Positions 47,191 through 58,527 of a DNA stretch of 64,000 bases are shown piece by piece. The stretch covers positions 15,220,346 to 15,284,345 of the forward strand of contig NC_092052.1 of the NCBI RefSeq assembly GCF_003086295.3, in the 5' to 3' direction. A program made the position numbers and the translations under genes. This DNA comes from Arachis hypogaea. Lineage: Eukaryota; Streptophyta; Magnoliopsida; Fabales; Fabaceae. The notes beneath the pieces were generated by a model. That model searched no databases, had not been told where the DNA came from, and saw only the letters and a program-made list of their open reading frames with translations. Position 1 is the first letter of the stretch; each line of letters starts with the position of its first letter.

Positions 47191-48234
47191 CTAGTCCTAC
47201 AGCAAAAAAAGAAAATGGATTACTAACCAAAGCAGCTTGGGTGAAATCAAAACAGCTCGGACAAACATGACTCAGAACAGTACAAATGGTAAAAGGAGAC
47301 CACAAGACACACACCAAGGTCCAGGGACATCCTTTGGAGGCAACGACACAGAGTAAAAACTCAGAAAAGTCTACAAAGGCTAAACATCCCAGCAAAGACT
47401 CTAAGCAAGCGAAGAAAAACGCAAACGAAAGCAAATATCAGAAAACCATCATCTTCTACAAAATCTATCAGCAAAGAAAATTATCAACAGGACACAAAAT
47501 CAAGGGGCAATCCTCTTGGAAGCAAACAGGTGCAGTTTGTAAAACTCAAAACCAAGTCAGTACAACCAGAAGCAGTGACAATATGCGAAAGCCCTAAAAA
47601 CGTCCACATAGGAGCATGCACAAAGTCGAAAGAAAACCAGAAAACATGCATTACAATGCAACCAAGCATGGTAAAATACGAAAAGGTCCAAGCTTTCCAA
47701 CAAAAACTCAAGCAAAACCAAAACTTTACCAAGAATAGAACAATGTAAGCACAAGGAAAGAACGAAAAGAAGAACCAACCTGAAAGACAGCGCTGAAGTG
47801 GAAGAGACAAAATCCGGAATCGCCCTCGAACAAGGAAAACACCAACAACCACTAAAAAGCGTTATAGAAAGAAACACGAAGACGCAAGTCCCAGGCAAGC
47901 CAAAACAGAAGAATAGGAAGAAAAGAGGGAAGTTACAAGCAAGCAAGAAAACAAAGAAGAGAAAAGTGTTTTTGAGTAAATTCAAAATAAAAGAGGAAGG
48001 CAAAAGAAACGGAGCGTTAAAAGAATTAATGGGTTATTAAAACCCTCGCACATTCCCAAAGCAAGGGAACGCGCGTTTTTCAAAAGATGAAGGAAAAAGA
48101 AAGACGTTCCGCATTCAGAGGAATCTCTACAAAAGAAATTGACAATGCTCGAGCTCAGCTTCTCCAGAGAAGGATCGAAATCCTAAAACTAAGGAGTCGA
48201 CCTCAAGAGGAAGACCGCACTCGAGCAGGGGAAC
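47191..48234. other. Non-coding region before the 3' LTR of Tat element 1
   Basis: A-rich on the plus strand. Long but compositionally biased ORFs occur on both strands (for example 47484-48003 minus, rich in F, L, C). This would be the leader of the antisense transcript. A purine-rich GAGCAGGGGAAC at 48223-48234 just before the LTR is the likely polypurine tract. Confidence 0.5.
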
Positions 48235-48769
48235 TGTTCATACCCTGGGTCGAGCCGTCCGACCCGGTTGTTTGGCGACAAGTCGACCGACCTCTTCAGG
48301 GCAGGACTATCCGACCTCTTCTCAAAGAGCTCGGCCAAATCACCAGAAAAGCCCCAAAAAAGGGCCCAAATAGAGGAACACGACCCAAATCCAAAGGCAG
48401 CCATAGCCTATAGAGATAAGGGCGGTTCCCTTGAAGGAAAGATGACTTCACTCAAAGATAAAGATAAGATAAGATAACTATCTTATCTCCAGAAAGGTCA
48501 CTCCTCACCATTATAAATACACTGGAGCACCCAGGTATAACTCATACTCTGATTCTACTAACAACCTGCTTAATACCCTTGCTAACTTAAGCATCGGAGT
48601 CCCTTGCAGGTACCACCACCCTCCGGTGACAAAGGATCAGCTGCCAACCAGTCCAACAAGTCGGACACGACAGCTCCGGTCACCACCCACAAGCCAGACA
48701 CGTCATCTCCAACCAGCACAGAAGATCTCGTCCGAGATCGACCTACAGTTTCCGGTAACCCTCGGAACA
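48235..48769 (+). repeat. 3' LTR of Tat element 1
   Basis: 535 bp; TATA box TATAAATA at 48512-48519. Ends CCCTCGGAACA next to the GTTAG duplication. Confidence 0.9.
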
Positions 48770-49738
48770 GTTAGCTAACAGGACTTGTCGGGTTAGCTTT
48801 ATAACCGACGGATGAGACTCATCAGCACTAGGACAGGCATTCATTAAATGCATCTATGTGACATTGTTTGAGTGTGCATATTGTACTTGGTTTGCCTTTG
48901 TGATTACTTGTGATTAATTGCTAATTGTTCTACTTGTAATAGCTGTTTGTTTGTGCTTGAAATTTCCTAATTATGTTTGCAACTGAGACTCTATTAGACT
49001 GTGGTGATTGGTTGTTATTTGGGTTGTTTGGGCCTAGAGCCGTGGTTGATCATGAGGTGGGCCGATGGCCATATCAGGTTGATGTTTTTGGTTTGGAACA
49101 GTATGAAGACTAATTTGGTTCAACATAGATAAACCTTTTAAAAGGCTTTTAAATCTTTTATAAAATGAACAGTTTCCTCTTTCAGAAAAGATTTTCAGAT
49201 TTTTCTTGATAGTAAACCTTTACTTTTGAAAAGATGCATAAGGCGGTTATTAATCACTTAAATGATTTTATCTCACATATCCTATAATAGTAATTCTCAA
49301 AAACCCTCTACTGAGAACCCTTTCGAGGATGATGTTCTCACCCCCTACAAATTTTTCTTTTCAGGATACGGACGCAGAAGTCACGAAGTGTCTATCTAGT
49401 TGTTGTCGTGATGTTTTGTATTGCTTTAGTTAGTGCTTATTCTCCCCTCGCCCTTATCTTTATACATTCTGTAAGAGGGATAGGAATTGTATTGGTTAAT
49501 GCTTGTAAAGTTATTTAATATATATACATATGTATGTACTCTTTGTGTGTTTTGTAAGTTGTATGGTAGGTATGGATGTACGTTACCTAACAAAAGTATT
49601 TTGGAGCGGTTTTGCGGTTTAAAGTTTTAAACAGGCTCATATTTTAGTAATTAAATAGCATAAGAGTCGTCGTAATATCCGAGCTATCAGAGTGGCGCAG
49701 CCAGAAGCATGACTTTTGATAGTTTGGGTGTTACATTA

Positions 49739-49750
49739 TGGTATCAGAGC
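49739..49750 (+). promoter_or_regulatory. Primer binding site of LARD (initiator-Met tRNA)
   Basis: TGGTATCAGAGC, three bases inside the 5' LTR: the classic plant site complementary to the 3' end of initiator methionine tRNA. Confidence 0.9.
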
Positions 49751-52715
49751 GGTCTTTCCTGTAGAGCCTGAGGAATGGACCGACTATGCTTCAATTGCAT
49801 ACTCTGAGCATTTGTCATGTAATAAGTCTTGTTCAGATAACAAGAATTAGAGCTTTATGCACATGACGGTCTATTGATTAATGCCATTAGCCTTGCATTG
49901 CATAATTCCTGATATTAAGTTTGGCCGGCTTAATACTAGTGAGTTATGTATATGAAAGCACTAAAGGGTTATCATAGATGATATACGAGTTTTGGGCAAA
50001 GCGAATCGCGGATTTTGGGAACGTTAGAGACTATTTCTCGAGGTTATTCAGTTATGTGTCTTGAATTCCATTCGAGTCGACTTGTTCCTTCATAGCCTAA
50101 CTTGAAGTTCTTGTATGCTAATCCTCTTGAAAAGTAATTTGATCTTTCAACCCTATTCCTCTGCTCATATGCATTCTTGTTTAATTCTAATTGCATGTGC
50201 TTGTTTGAAATCCTTGTTGTATCTATCTTTCGCTGTTTAAATTCTTCTTCTTGATTCATGTGTTCTTTGATATACCTTTGAACTGTCTTGATGCGTTGTG
50301 CCCTTTAAGTCCTTGTTCCGAGTCCATTCTTAAAGAAATTGTGATTCAGCTTTTCTCCTATTTGATAGGAATTACAACCAATTTTGAAAATTCTATAAAA
50401 TTATTGTTGATTCGATATACACTTATTGATACGAAACTTGGAAAATTCCTTATACAGTTTAACAACTATTTATTTCTAACACCTCGCCTGTACTTTTCCT
50501 GGTTTACAGAACTACACCTATTTTAACTACAATTTGACTTTCTAATAATTTTACTACAGTTTCAATGCATATCTTAATTTGACTATTGATTTAGGTATTT
50601 TTTTAAAATTCTGGAAAGAAAGGATTTTTCGCTCTTATTCCGGTTATTTTTCGTTGATAAACTTTACCTAATTTATTTTTGGCTTGAGTTTGGTTTAGCA
50701 TACTACATTGTTTATACCATTGTTGTTCTCTTGAAAATGTTGGACTCATAGCTTTCTTCTTATGAACGAACTCGTTCTTTCTTAAGTTTTTCATCTTCAT
50801 GAATGTCATACTTGATTCTGTTTTAATTATTCTTCTACCTCTTGTGAGCACTACAACCAATCTCAGCTTCCCTTTTCTTGTGAATCTTATTTTTATGTGA
50901 ATCAGTTTGATTCGTTTCAAATTAGTGCATCGTTTATCCTCTCATTATCTCTACCAAAGTTCTTAGTCAAAGATTTGTCCTTGAGAAATTATTAATGATT
51001 GAGTTGTCTTTTTCTATGACTTTTGTATTCTTTTGGATCAATTGAAAGCTTGTTTGATGTCTCATGCCTAGTGGATCTTGTTTGAACTACCTTGATTTAA
51101 GATCCTTTCTTGTATGGCTTGACTCCTTTTTTTTTAGTACATCCTAATCTTCTTGAATATCCTTCTGAGATGGTGATTTCAAGTATACTTTTGGAGTCTT
51201 GTTTTGAACTTTTTTAAAAAGTTTTGAATCCTCTTTGAAGAAGTTCTAAACTAAATTTGTTTTTCTGTTGCCTTATTGTAATTGAAACCACTGTTCTATT
51301 TTGACAAAGTTGATTTAAAGTTGGCATGCGCTATTTTAAATGAAGTTTTGAAAAGCTTCCTTGTTTAGTGGAAACCTGTCCGTTTGTAACGCACCACTTA
51401 TTTCTTTTACCAATTTATAAGCAAATTTTTACCTCGGATTTTCTTTTCTAAATAGAGTTTAACTTCAACTTTCGTCCTTGCTGTAAATTTTTATACACGC
51501 TTGTTTGAATATGAACGCTGAGAATTTTCGAACAAGCATTTGATTTTTCTTCCGAGTTTTATGATTACTTTTGGTTAAGTTGTGCACCTAACTATCTTTC
51601 TAAAATATTTGAGGAAATATTTTAGCTCTTAGCCAAACCTGTGTGCATTCTATTTTTAAAACTCTACATAATCTACTTCAACATGAAATTGTATTAAAGT
51701 AGAGCCACGTTTATGCTTTTGTTACTCTCTTGAAGAATGTTTGTTGCTTAACTTTTCTTTTAAACTGCGAAGTGATTTTTCCGCAAGTTTTCAACTCTTT
51801 CATGAAGAAAGTATTCGGAAGTATTTTTAATCGTGCCCTTGAGTTCTGTGAGCTTTGCCTTGGGTTTGAGATATTCTTTTCTGTAAACCTCATACTTCTT
51901 CGACTCAACTTGAATTTGTTTCAAACTAATGCGCTGAGTTTTCTTCTTATTGGTCCTATTGAATTTCTTTGATCCAAGAGTTATCATTAAAATTGTCAAA
52001 TCGATTTACTTCTAGCAAACTTCATTGCTTGAGCATCTTTGTTTACCTGGGATTGCATACATTCTCTCAAATCTATGAGTATTATTCTTAACAATTGTCT
52101 CTCCTTTCTAAATCTTGTATCCTTCTGAGAAGACTCGAGAATTGTTTTGATGTCACGTGCGATCTGTAGATGTAGTAATGCGATACGTTAGTTCTTTAAG
52201 ACGCGATATGTGTATATGGAAGGTGAAGCGGTAGATGTACCACGTTATGAGTTGTGGGTGTTTTGTTCCTAGCGAACGGATTTGCGGGTGTTAGGCTTAT
52301 AATCGACTATAGGGACTGTAAAGTGTTTGATGGAGTAGGAAGGTTGAAGTTCTGAAGTGGATAGGAAACCTATGAGAGGATGTTATAGCCGTTGTTCTAA
52401 TACCAACCTGTTTTGGTAGCCTTTATGTCACATTAATTACCGCTTCGTTTTGTGAACGCCTATCTTGATTTGCACCCTATTTTGTTACCTCAAGTTTTTG
52501 TAAAGTCTTGAGACCATATGATCTTTTGCATCGAGCCTATCTAGTATCTTCTGCTTTACACCATACTTTATCCCTATATTTAAATCTTATGGTTATTCGG
52601 TATTTGAACAGTTATGCATATATGCTAAGATTTCTTACTTTTCTAAAAGTATTTAAAAGTACTAAGACTATGTATTGTCTTATGTATTACTTTAATTTTC
52701 GAGAACGAAAATTTT

Positions 52716-52731
52716 TGTAAGGTGGGTAGAA
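52716..52731 (+). promoter_or_regulatory. Polypurine tract of LARD
   Basis: GTAAGGTGGGTAGAA directly before the 3' LTR start TGTAAGACC. Confidence 0.65.
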
Positions 52732-55700
52732 TGTAAGACCCAGAACTTTTGAAAAGTATTATTATAATCAAGTCTCAAATCATATAGTTACTTATAGTCT
52801 TAATTTCGGAAATTATTATATTAAGGATAATTAAAGCAAGTTTTGATTAATTGAATTTGAAATAAATTAAGATTATTATCCAATTTTATAATTATTGGAT
52901 TATTTTCTATATTTAAATTATAGAGTTGGTAGTTATGAAATAATAAGAATTTTATATGATTTAGACTAAATAATTAATATTTTAAAATATTAATACTGCT
53001 GTTTTGGAAAATAAAAAAATTAATTATATTATCTCTAATTATTGGATTTGAGCATTTTATTAAAAATAATTTGTAAAATTGATGAACAAGTAGTATTTTT
53101 ATGCATTATTATTGTTGGATTAAAATTTATTTCTAATTACTATATGATCCCTAATTTTATTTGAAATTACAAAACTACCCTTAAACCTAATTTTTACCTA
53201 AACCCTAATTCCCAAATTAGAGAAAACCTAACCCAGTGACCCGTTCTCCAAACCCGGCAGCTGCATCCTACCTGGTTCCCTTTCACCCTCCCTTTTGACG
53301 CAACACACCCTAACAATACAGTAGCAGCAGCTACAAACTGAAAGAAAGAAACGAAGAAAGAAAGGGGTAGAGGGAAGGGGGTACCGCAGAAGGAGAGTGA
53401 GGGAGGAGGAGGGAAGGCGGCGCGGTGGGCGTCACTGCCACCGTCGCTGCCACTGCTGACAAGGAGGTATGAGATCTGTGAGAGCCGAGGAAGGAGAATG
53501 AAGAGAAGGCCGCGCTGCCGCCGCAGCCCTTGCGCCTCCACCGTTCAGTCCGTCCACGAGCTGTCGCCAGAACCGCGCGAGGAGAAGTGTCGCTGTCCTG
53601 TGGAGCCCGTGTCGTTGCCGTTCAGTCCATTGCCGAACAGAGGCCGCGTGACTCTGAGGGAGGAAGACGTGGCCAGTGACGCAAAGAGCGCGACCCACTG
53701 CACGAAGCTGCGCCGCCGCGTGCTGTCACTACCGTCGAGCTCCTATGACGGTGCCGAGCTCCTATGGCTACCGCCGGCAAGATCTGAACAGAGGGAAGCT
53801 TGAGGAGAGAGAGAGAGAGAGATCGACGGGAGAGGTTTTCGCCCGTGCGACTGTGCCTCCACCGCTGCAGATCCTCCACTGCCTCTCACTGTCGCTGATG
53901 TCCTCCGCTGCCGTTGCTTGCCATTTGAAGCTGCTGCGACGCCACTGCCGTCGCCGAAAAAAGCATTGCCAATAAGGGTTTTAAGTCTTGTTTCTGTTCT
54001 TTCAGAAATCCGAAAAGGTTTTTGACACTGCGTGATTGTTACAGTCGCCGTCATCGGGGTTTTACATCGCCGCTGTCGCTTGAGATTTTTTACGGAGCCA
54101 CTGCCGGGTCAATTTGGAGTAAGTATTTATGTTTTGAAAGGCCTGCGTTAGTGTTCTGTTCTGTGTAGTAAAGTATTTGCGATGTTAATGGTTTTAGGAG
54201 TTAGAATTCGATTTGCTTCTGCCGTTTGTAGCTGTTTCTGCTTTTGAGAGAGCAAGCAGAGCCGAGGTTTTGATTGCCGGTGATTTTGGGTTGAGACGAA
54301 AAGAATTCTGTGAGGCGTTTGGGCTATGGTTTTGCGTATTGAGGTAGGGGCTTTTCTAAAAAGCTATTTATTTATCTGGAATTGTTATAAATGGATACTG
54401 GTGTGAGAATTATATACTTTTATTGATTGTACCAGTCTTATATATTGTTTGGCTACTTTGGATGAATATGATTATATGTTTTGATTAGATTATTGTTTGG
54501 TTTTGATAAATGGAATTGTTGCTGAATTGTTTCTTTAAAGGTTTGGAAATGAGTTTAATCGGTTGATAATGATTTGATTTTGAAACGGTTTTCCTGAGAT
54601 ATGAAAATAAGATGACTGTTGGATTTAGCTTGCTTTTGAACTGATTTTGGATTTTTGGACCGTTGAAAAGGATTGTGGAACGGTTTAGTTGGGACCCGAA
54701 CCGGATGGCAAAGTCCAAGTTTTAGGGGAGGTGCTGCCAAAATTTCTATAAAAATCCTAGACTTTGTTTGAAAAGTTATTTAGAAAGGTTTGGATTTGAG
54801 TAATTGTATTATTTGATTTATCAAGAAAATATTTATGTTTTCGAACTTAATTTGTTTAAGTAAACTATATGTCTTGAGTTCGATTTATTTCAAAATGAAT
54901 TATTTTACCATTTGAATCACTAAAGGAAAGTATTATGTTCTAATATTTGTTTTAATATAAAAAGGGACTTTTGCTTTTGGTTAGACTTAAAGGTTTCGTT
55001 CAGAGGAACTTTTAGTGATTTTAAAAGAAATTGGACTTTGACTGAATAATTGCATTTATGACATTTTGGAAGAAGTCAGAGAATTGGTTTTAAGGAGAAA
55101 CCTGAAAGTGGTTTTAATTTAAATGAATTGGTTCCGTTTCAAGTGAATTGACTTTGGATTGGGTTGAGACTTGTGACTTTATATGATCCGGTTTTATAAT
55201 AAACTCTATTTTTATTTGCTTAAACCAAGGATCTATGATTTTAAGAAATTCAATGAATTTTTAAGAAATTGAGATAGGTTGTCCTTCCCTAAAGTCTTAA
55301 GACTCGGCTGAGAAATTTTATTATTGAATCCTATATTAGGATGAATGATTTTGAATTTTTCAAAGGAGATTTTAATTTGGCCTGATTTTAGAATTTTGGA
55401 AATATGATACTGAGGGTGACTTGTTTTAGAAAAGAGAAAGTTACATTTGAGGAAGTGGCTATGAGCCTGAAAAGATTTGTGAAATGGGGATTTTAAAGCC
55501 AAGGCTAGAAAGAATTGATTTTCGATTTCAAAGTAAATGGAATTGAGAAAAGGTGATTTATGGCTTGAATGATGATTTTATGAGTTTGATGATGTTGGAT
55601 GTGGAAGTGCTTTTATGTTATGAGCCAAAATGGCTGTATATGAGAATGAATTATGGCTTATTGTGGAATATGTTATGAGCCGGATGGCTGAGTATGAATA

Positions 55701-56937
55701 TGGATGATTTTGAGCTGATAAAGTGATTGTTGCACTTCCAATTATCTGAGATATGAGTTTCCCTGGGTAGAAGCAGTGGGTAGCCACCACGTGCTCCAGG
55801 TTGAGACTCAATACTCTGCTGACCCTATGTCGTAAGTGTGGCTGGACACTGTGAAAGTTCCGGATGAGCTTGCCCCCGTGAATATACACCAATGAGGGTG
55901 TTGGATGTGAATTATGATTATGTTTGTGAATAACTCGAGTTGGGGATGCACGACAGAGGGACAGTCCAATGGTTAGCTTCCAGGACTTGTCAGGTTGGCT
56001 TTATAACCGACAGATGAGACTCATCAACCACTAGGACAGGCATTCATCATATGCATCTATGTGACATTATTTGAGTGTGCATATTGTACTTGGTTTGCTT
56101 TTGTGATTACTTGTGATTAACTGCTAATTGTTCTACTTGCAATAGCTGTTTGTTTGTGCTTGAACTTTCCTAATTGTGTTTGCAACTGAGACTCTGTTGG
56201 ACTGTGGTGATTGGTTGTTGTTTGGGTTGTTTGGGCCTAGAGCCGTGGTTGATCATGAGGTGGGCCGAAGGCCATGTCTGGTTAATGTTTCTGGTTTGGA
56301 AAAGCATGAAGACTAATCTGGTTCAGCATAGATAAACCTTTTGAAAGGCTTTTAAATTTTTGTAAAATGAACCGTTTCTCTTTCAGAAAAGATTTTCAGA
56401 TTTTTCTTGATAGTAAACCTTTGCTTTTGAAAAGATGCATAAGGCGGTTATTAATCACTAAAATGATTTTATCTCGCGTATCCTATTATACTAATTCTCA
56501 AAAACCCTCTATTAAGAACTCTTTCGAGGATGATGTTCTCACCCCCCTACAAATTTCCCTTTTCAGGATATGGACGCAGAAGTCACGAAGAGTCTATCTA
56601 GTTGTTGTCGTGATGTTTTGTATTGCTTTAGTTAGTGCTTATTCTTCCCTCGCCCTTATCTTCATACATTCTGTAAAAGGGATAGGAATTGTATTGGTTA
56701 ATGCTTGTAAAGTTATTTAATATATATACATATGTATGTACTCTTTGTGTGTTTTGTAAGTTGTATGGTAGGTATGGATGTACGTTACCTAACAAAAGTA
56801 TTTTGGAGCGGTTTTGCGGTTTAAAGTTTTAAACAGGCTCATATTTTAATAATTAAATAGTATAAGAGTCGTCGTAATATCCGAGCTATCAGAGTGGTGC
56901 AGCCGGAAGCGTGACTTTTGATAGTTTGGGTATTACA
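52732..56937 (+). repeat. 3' LTR of LARD, 4.2 kb
   Basis: Collinear with the 5' LTR except for about 785 bp present only here (54838-55622). ORFs in its GC-rich block (53194-54054) and the 117-codon ORF at 56367-56720 have equally open or broken counterparts in the other copies and are not called as genes. Confidence 0.9.
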
Positions 56938-56942
56938 CCACC

Positions 56943-57956
56943 AGCCTCTGCCATTGCTATCCATCGCTGCTCCACCCATCGTCGCCGTTGCTGCCCTGCA
57001 CTGTTGCCTTTTGCATTCCAAGTTCTTTTTCCCTATTTTTTGCACTCTTAATTTTATTTAATTAATTTAATTTAATTAGTTAATTTTTAGTAATTAGTTT
57101 AGTTAGATTAATTTTGGTTTTAGTTGATTTTAGGTTTTAAGTTGAATTAGGGTTTTTGACGTTGAATTAATAATTTGAATTTGTTTGAGCAATGATTAAC
57201 TAAATTTGTTGCTCTATTTATTTGAATTTGTTTGAGCAATGTTTAACTATTTTAATTTGTCCGAATTTGTTGCTGAATTTGTTTGACGTATATAAGTCTT
57301 TGCATTGGCCTTAAATAAAAGTATAGTTTTATGTAGAGTAAAGGTTTTTGTAATGTACTTTAAAAAGTATTTATTCAAACACTATTTACCACGTAATAAA
57401 ACTTCTACTTTAATATATTTTTAGGGTATGTCCAACTAGTTGAGATTTTAATATGTGTTTATATTTATCTAATAATATGAGTTTGAGGATTTACATCAAT
57501 ATTCAACTCAATCGTTGAATTAGTAATAAAAAAGAGTTAATATTCAAAATCGTCTCTGAAAGATACCCGATTTCCATTTTGGTCCTCAAAAGATAAAGTT
57601 AATCAAAATCGTCCCCGAAAAATACACGACTTGGTCACGTTAGTCCTTCCGTCAGTTGGATGATGACGTGGTGGGTGATGCCACGTGTCAAGAGATGATT
57701 GGTTGACGTGTCAGGTCAGTGACACGTGGCATGCCACGTATCACTTGACATGTAAAAAAGTTATTTTTAATCAAAATAGTCCTTGAAAGTTCAGACGTAA
57801 GTCATTTTCATCCCTAAAGTTTTAAAAAATAATCAAATTAGTCCTTATATAATTTTTTTAAAATTTTTTCTTGATAATATTAAATTTGAAATATTTTTTG
57901 ATACTACTAATTTTAATAGAAATGTAATTGACAAACAAAAAATTAGAAATGGTATC
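56943..57956. other. Resumed CACTA-side sequence and an AT-rich stretch
   Basis: The first 100 bp continue the CCACC/GCTG-rich sequence interrupted at 35907, then AT-rich sequence with repeated TTGAATTTGTTTGAGCAATG words at 57175 and 57221. A MITE fragment lies at 57530-57858. No gene. Confidence 0.5.
57530..57858. mobile_element. MITE fragment with CACGTG-type palindromes
   Basis: AGAGTTAATATTCAAAATCG followed by paired AAAATCGTC/GACTAA-type words, and an inner inverted repeat (ATGCCACGTGTCAAG against CTTGACATGT/GGCATGCCACGT). This matches the style of legume fold-back MITEs. The right terminus and TSD were not found. Confidence 0.4.
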
Positions 57957-58489
57957 TGTTCATACCCTGGTCCAATAATAAAGGTCCAAGATCCAAGCAA
58001 ATAGGCCCAACCCAAAGGGTTGGCCCTCACCCAGTACCAGCCTTCATCCCAAGAAGTCGGTACTGAACACGACCTGCTCCAAAGAAGTCGGATACGAGAG
58101 TTAGCTGGTAGATAACACTCATTCGAATGAGTAACTGCCCCTAGAAACTCTCTAACCACTTCATAGAGCCATATCTTAACCTCCCTAAGATATGGGAACG
58201 GTTATCCACCTAAAAAGGTGGCACTACTTCAGCGGTGGTTATTGGTTCACCACTATAAATACACTGACACCATTCAGGTATCTCTAAGTTCTAATACTCT
58301 CTAACCTGCTCACACTCTTGCTAACTTAGGCATCGGAGTGTCTTTGCAGGTACCACCCCCCATTATTTCACACGTACAAGTCGGACGGAGGAACACCGAG
58401 TAACAGATCCACTCGAAAGCCACCTCCTTCATACGTTTGGGCCAACCAATGCCATCCAGCCCATTAATCTCCAGTTACCCACCGTAACA
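57957..58489 (+). repeat. 5' LTR of Tat element 2
   Basis: 533 bp, starts TGTTCATACCCTGG and ends CACCGTAACA. TATA box TATAAATA at 58254-58261. Confidence 0.85.
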
Positions 58490-58490
58490 T

Positions 58491-58508
58491 TGGCGCCGTT
58501 GCCGGGGA
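58491..58508 (+). promoter_or_regulatory. Primer binding site of Tat element 2
   Basis: TGGCGCCGTTGCCGGGGA, one base after the LTR; tRNA-Asp type. Confidence 0.85.
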
Positions 58509-58527
58509 CCCGAGAGATCAACCAGTG

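Larger units (their letters stand above)
38392..48769 (+). mobile_element. Ty3/Gypsy Tat-type retrotransposon 1, decayed, 10.4 kb
   Basis: LTRs of 537 and 535 bp, flanked by GTTAG on both sides (38387-38391 and 48770-48774). A tRNA-Asp-type primer site follows the 5' LTR. Gag-pol occupies 38970-43946 in the order gag, protease, RT, RNase H, integrase without a chromodomain. A tandem array and an antisense ORF follow before the 3' LTR. This extra 3' region is a known trait of the Tat lineage. About two dozen differences between the LTRs, by eye, suggest a moderately old insertion. Confidence 0.9.
35908..49735 (+). repeat. 5' LTR of LARD, split by Tat element 1
   Basis: LTR pieces are 35908-38391 and 48775-49735. 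Compared with the 3' LTR it lacks about 785 bp (equivalent to 54838-55622). That gap is bounded by a TTATG microhomology, so a deletion is the simplest reading. The GC-rich block at 36480-37200 carries overlapping ORFs on both strands (for example 36514-36981, 36404-36799), which I regard as untranslated-leader sequence. Confidence 0.85.
49736..52731 (+). other. Non-coding interior of LARD
   Basis: About 3 kb, AT-rich. ORFs of 65-105 codons on both strands show no domain and no consistent frame. No gag or pol segment was recognised. Confidence 0.75.
35908..56937 (+). mobile_element. Long-LTR non-coding retrotransposon (LARD), 21 kb with nested element
   Basis: LTRs begin TGTAAGACCCAGAACTTTTG and end TTTGGGT(G/A)TTACA. 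The flanking 5-bp duplication is CCACC (35903-35907 and 56938-56942). LTRs are 3.4 kb (5', after removing a 10.4-kb insertion) and 4.2 kb (3'). The interior is 3.0 kb with a primer site and polypurine tract but no protein-coding capacity, fitting large retrotransposon derivatives. A related solo LTR lies at 28075-31542. Confidence 0.85.

Noticed and set aside
47484..48003. Minus-strand ORFs of 122 and 148 codons rich in Phe/Leu/Cys
   Set aside because: Composition reflects an A-rich plus strand; no continuity with the antisense gene frame was found.
56367..56720. 117-codon ORF in the LARD 3' LTR
   Set aside because: Lies in an LTR; the equivalent region of the 5' LTR (49160-49520) does not keep the frame open.
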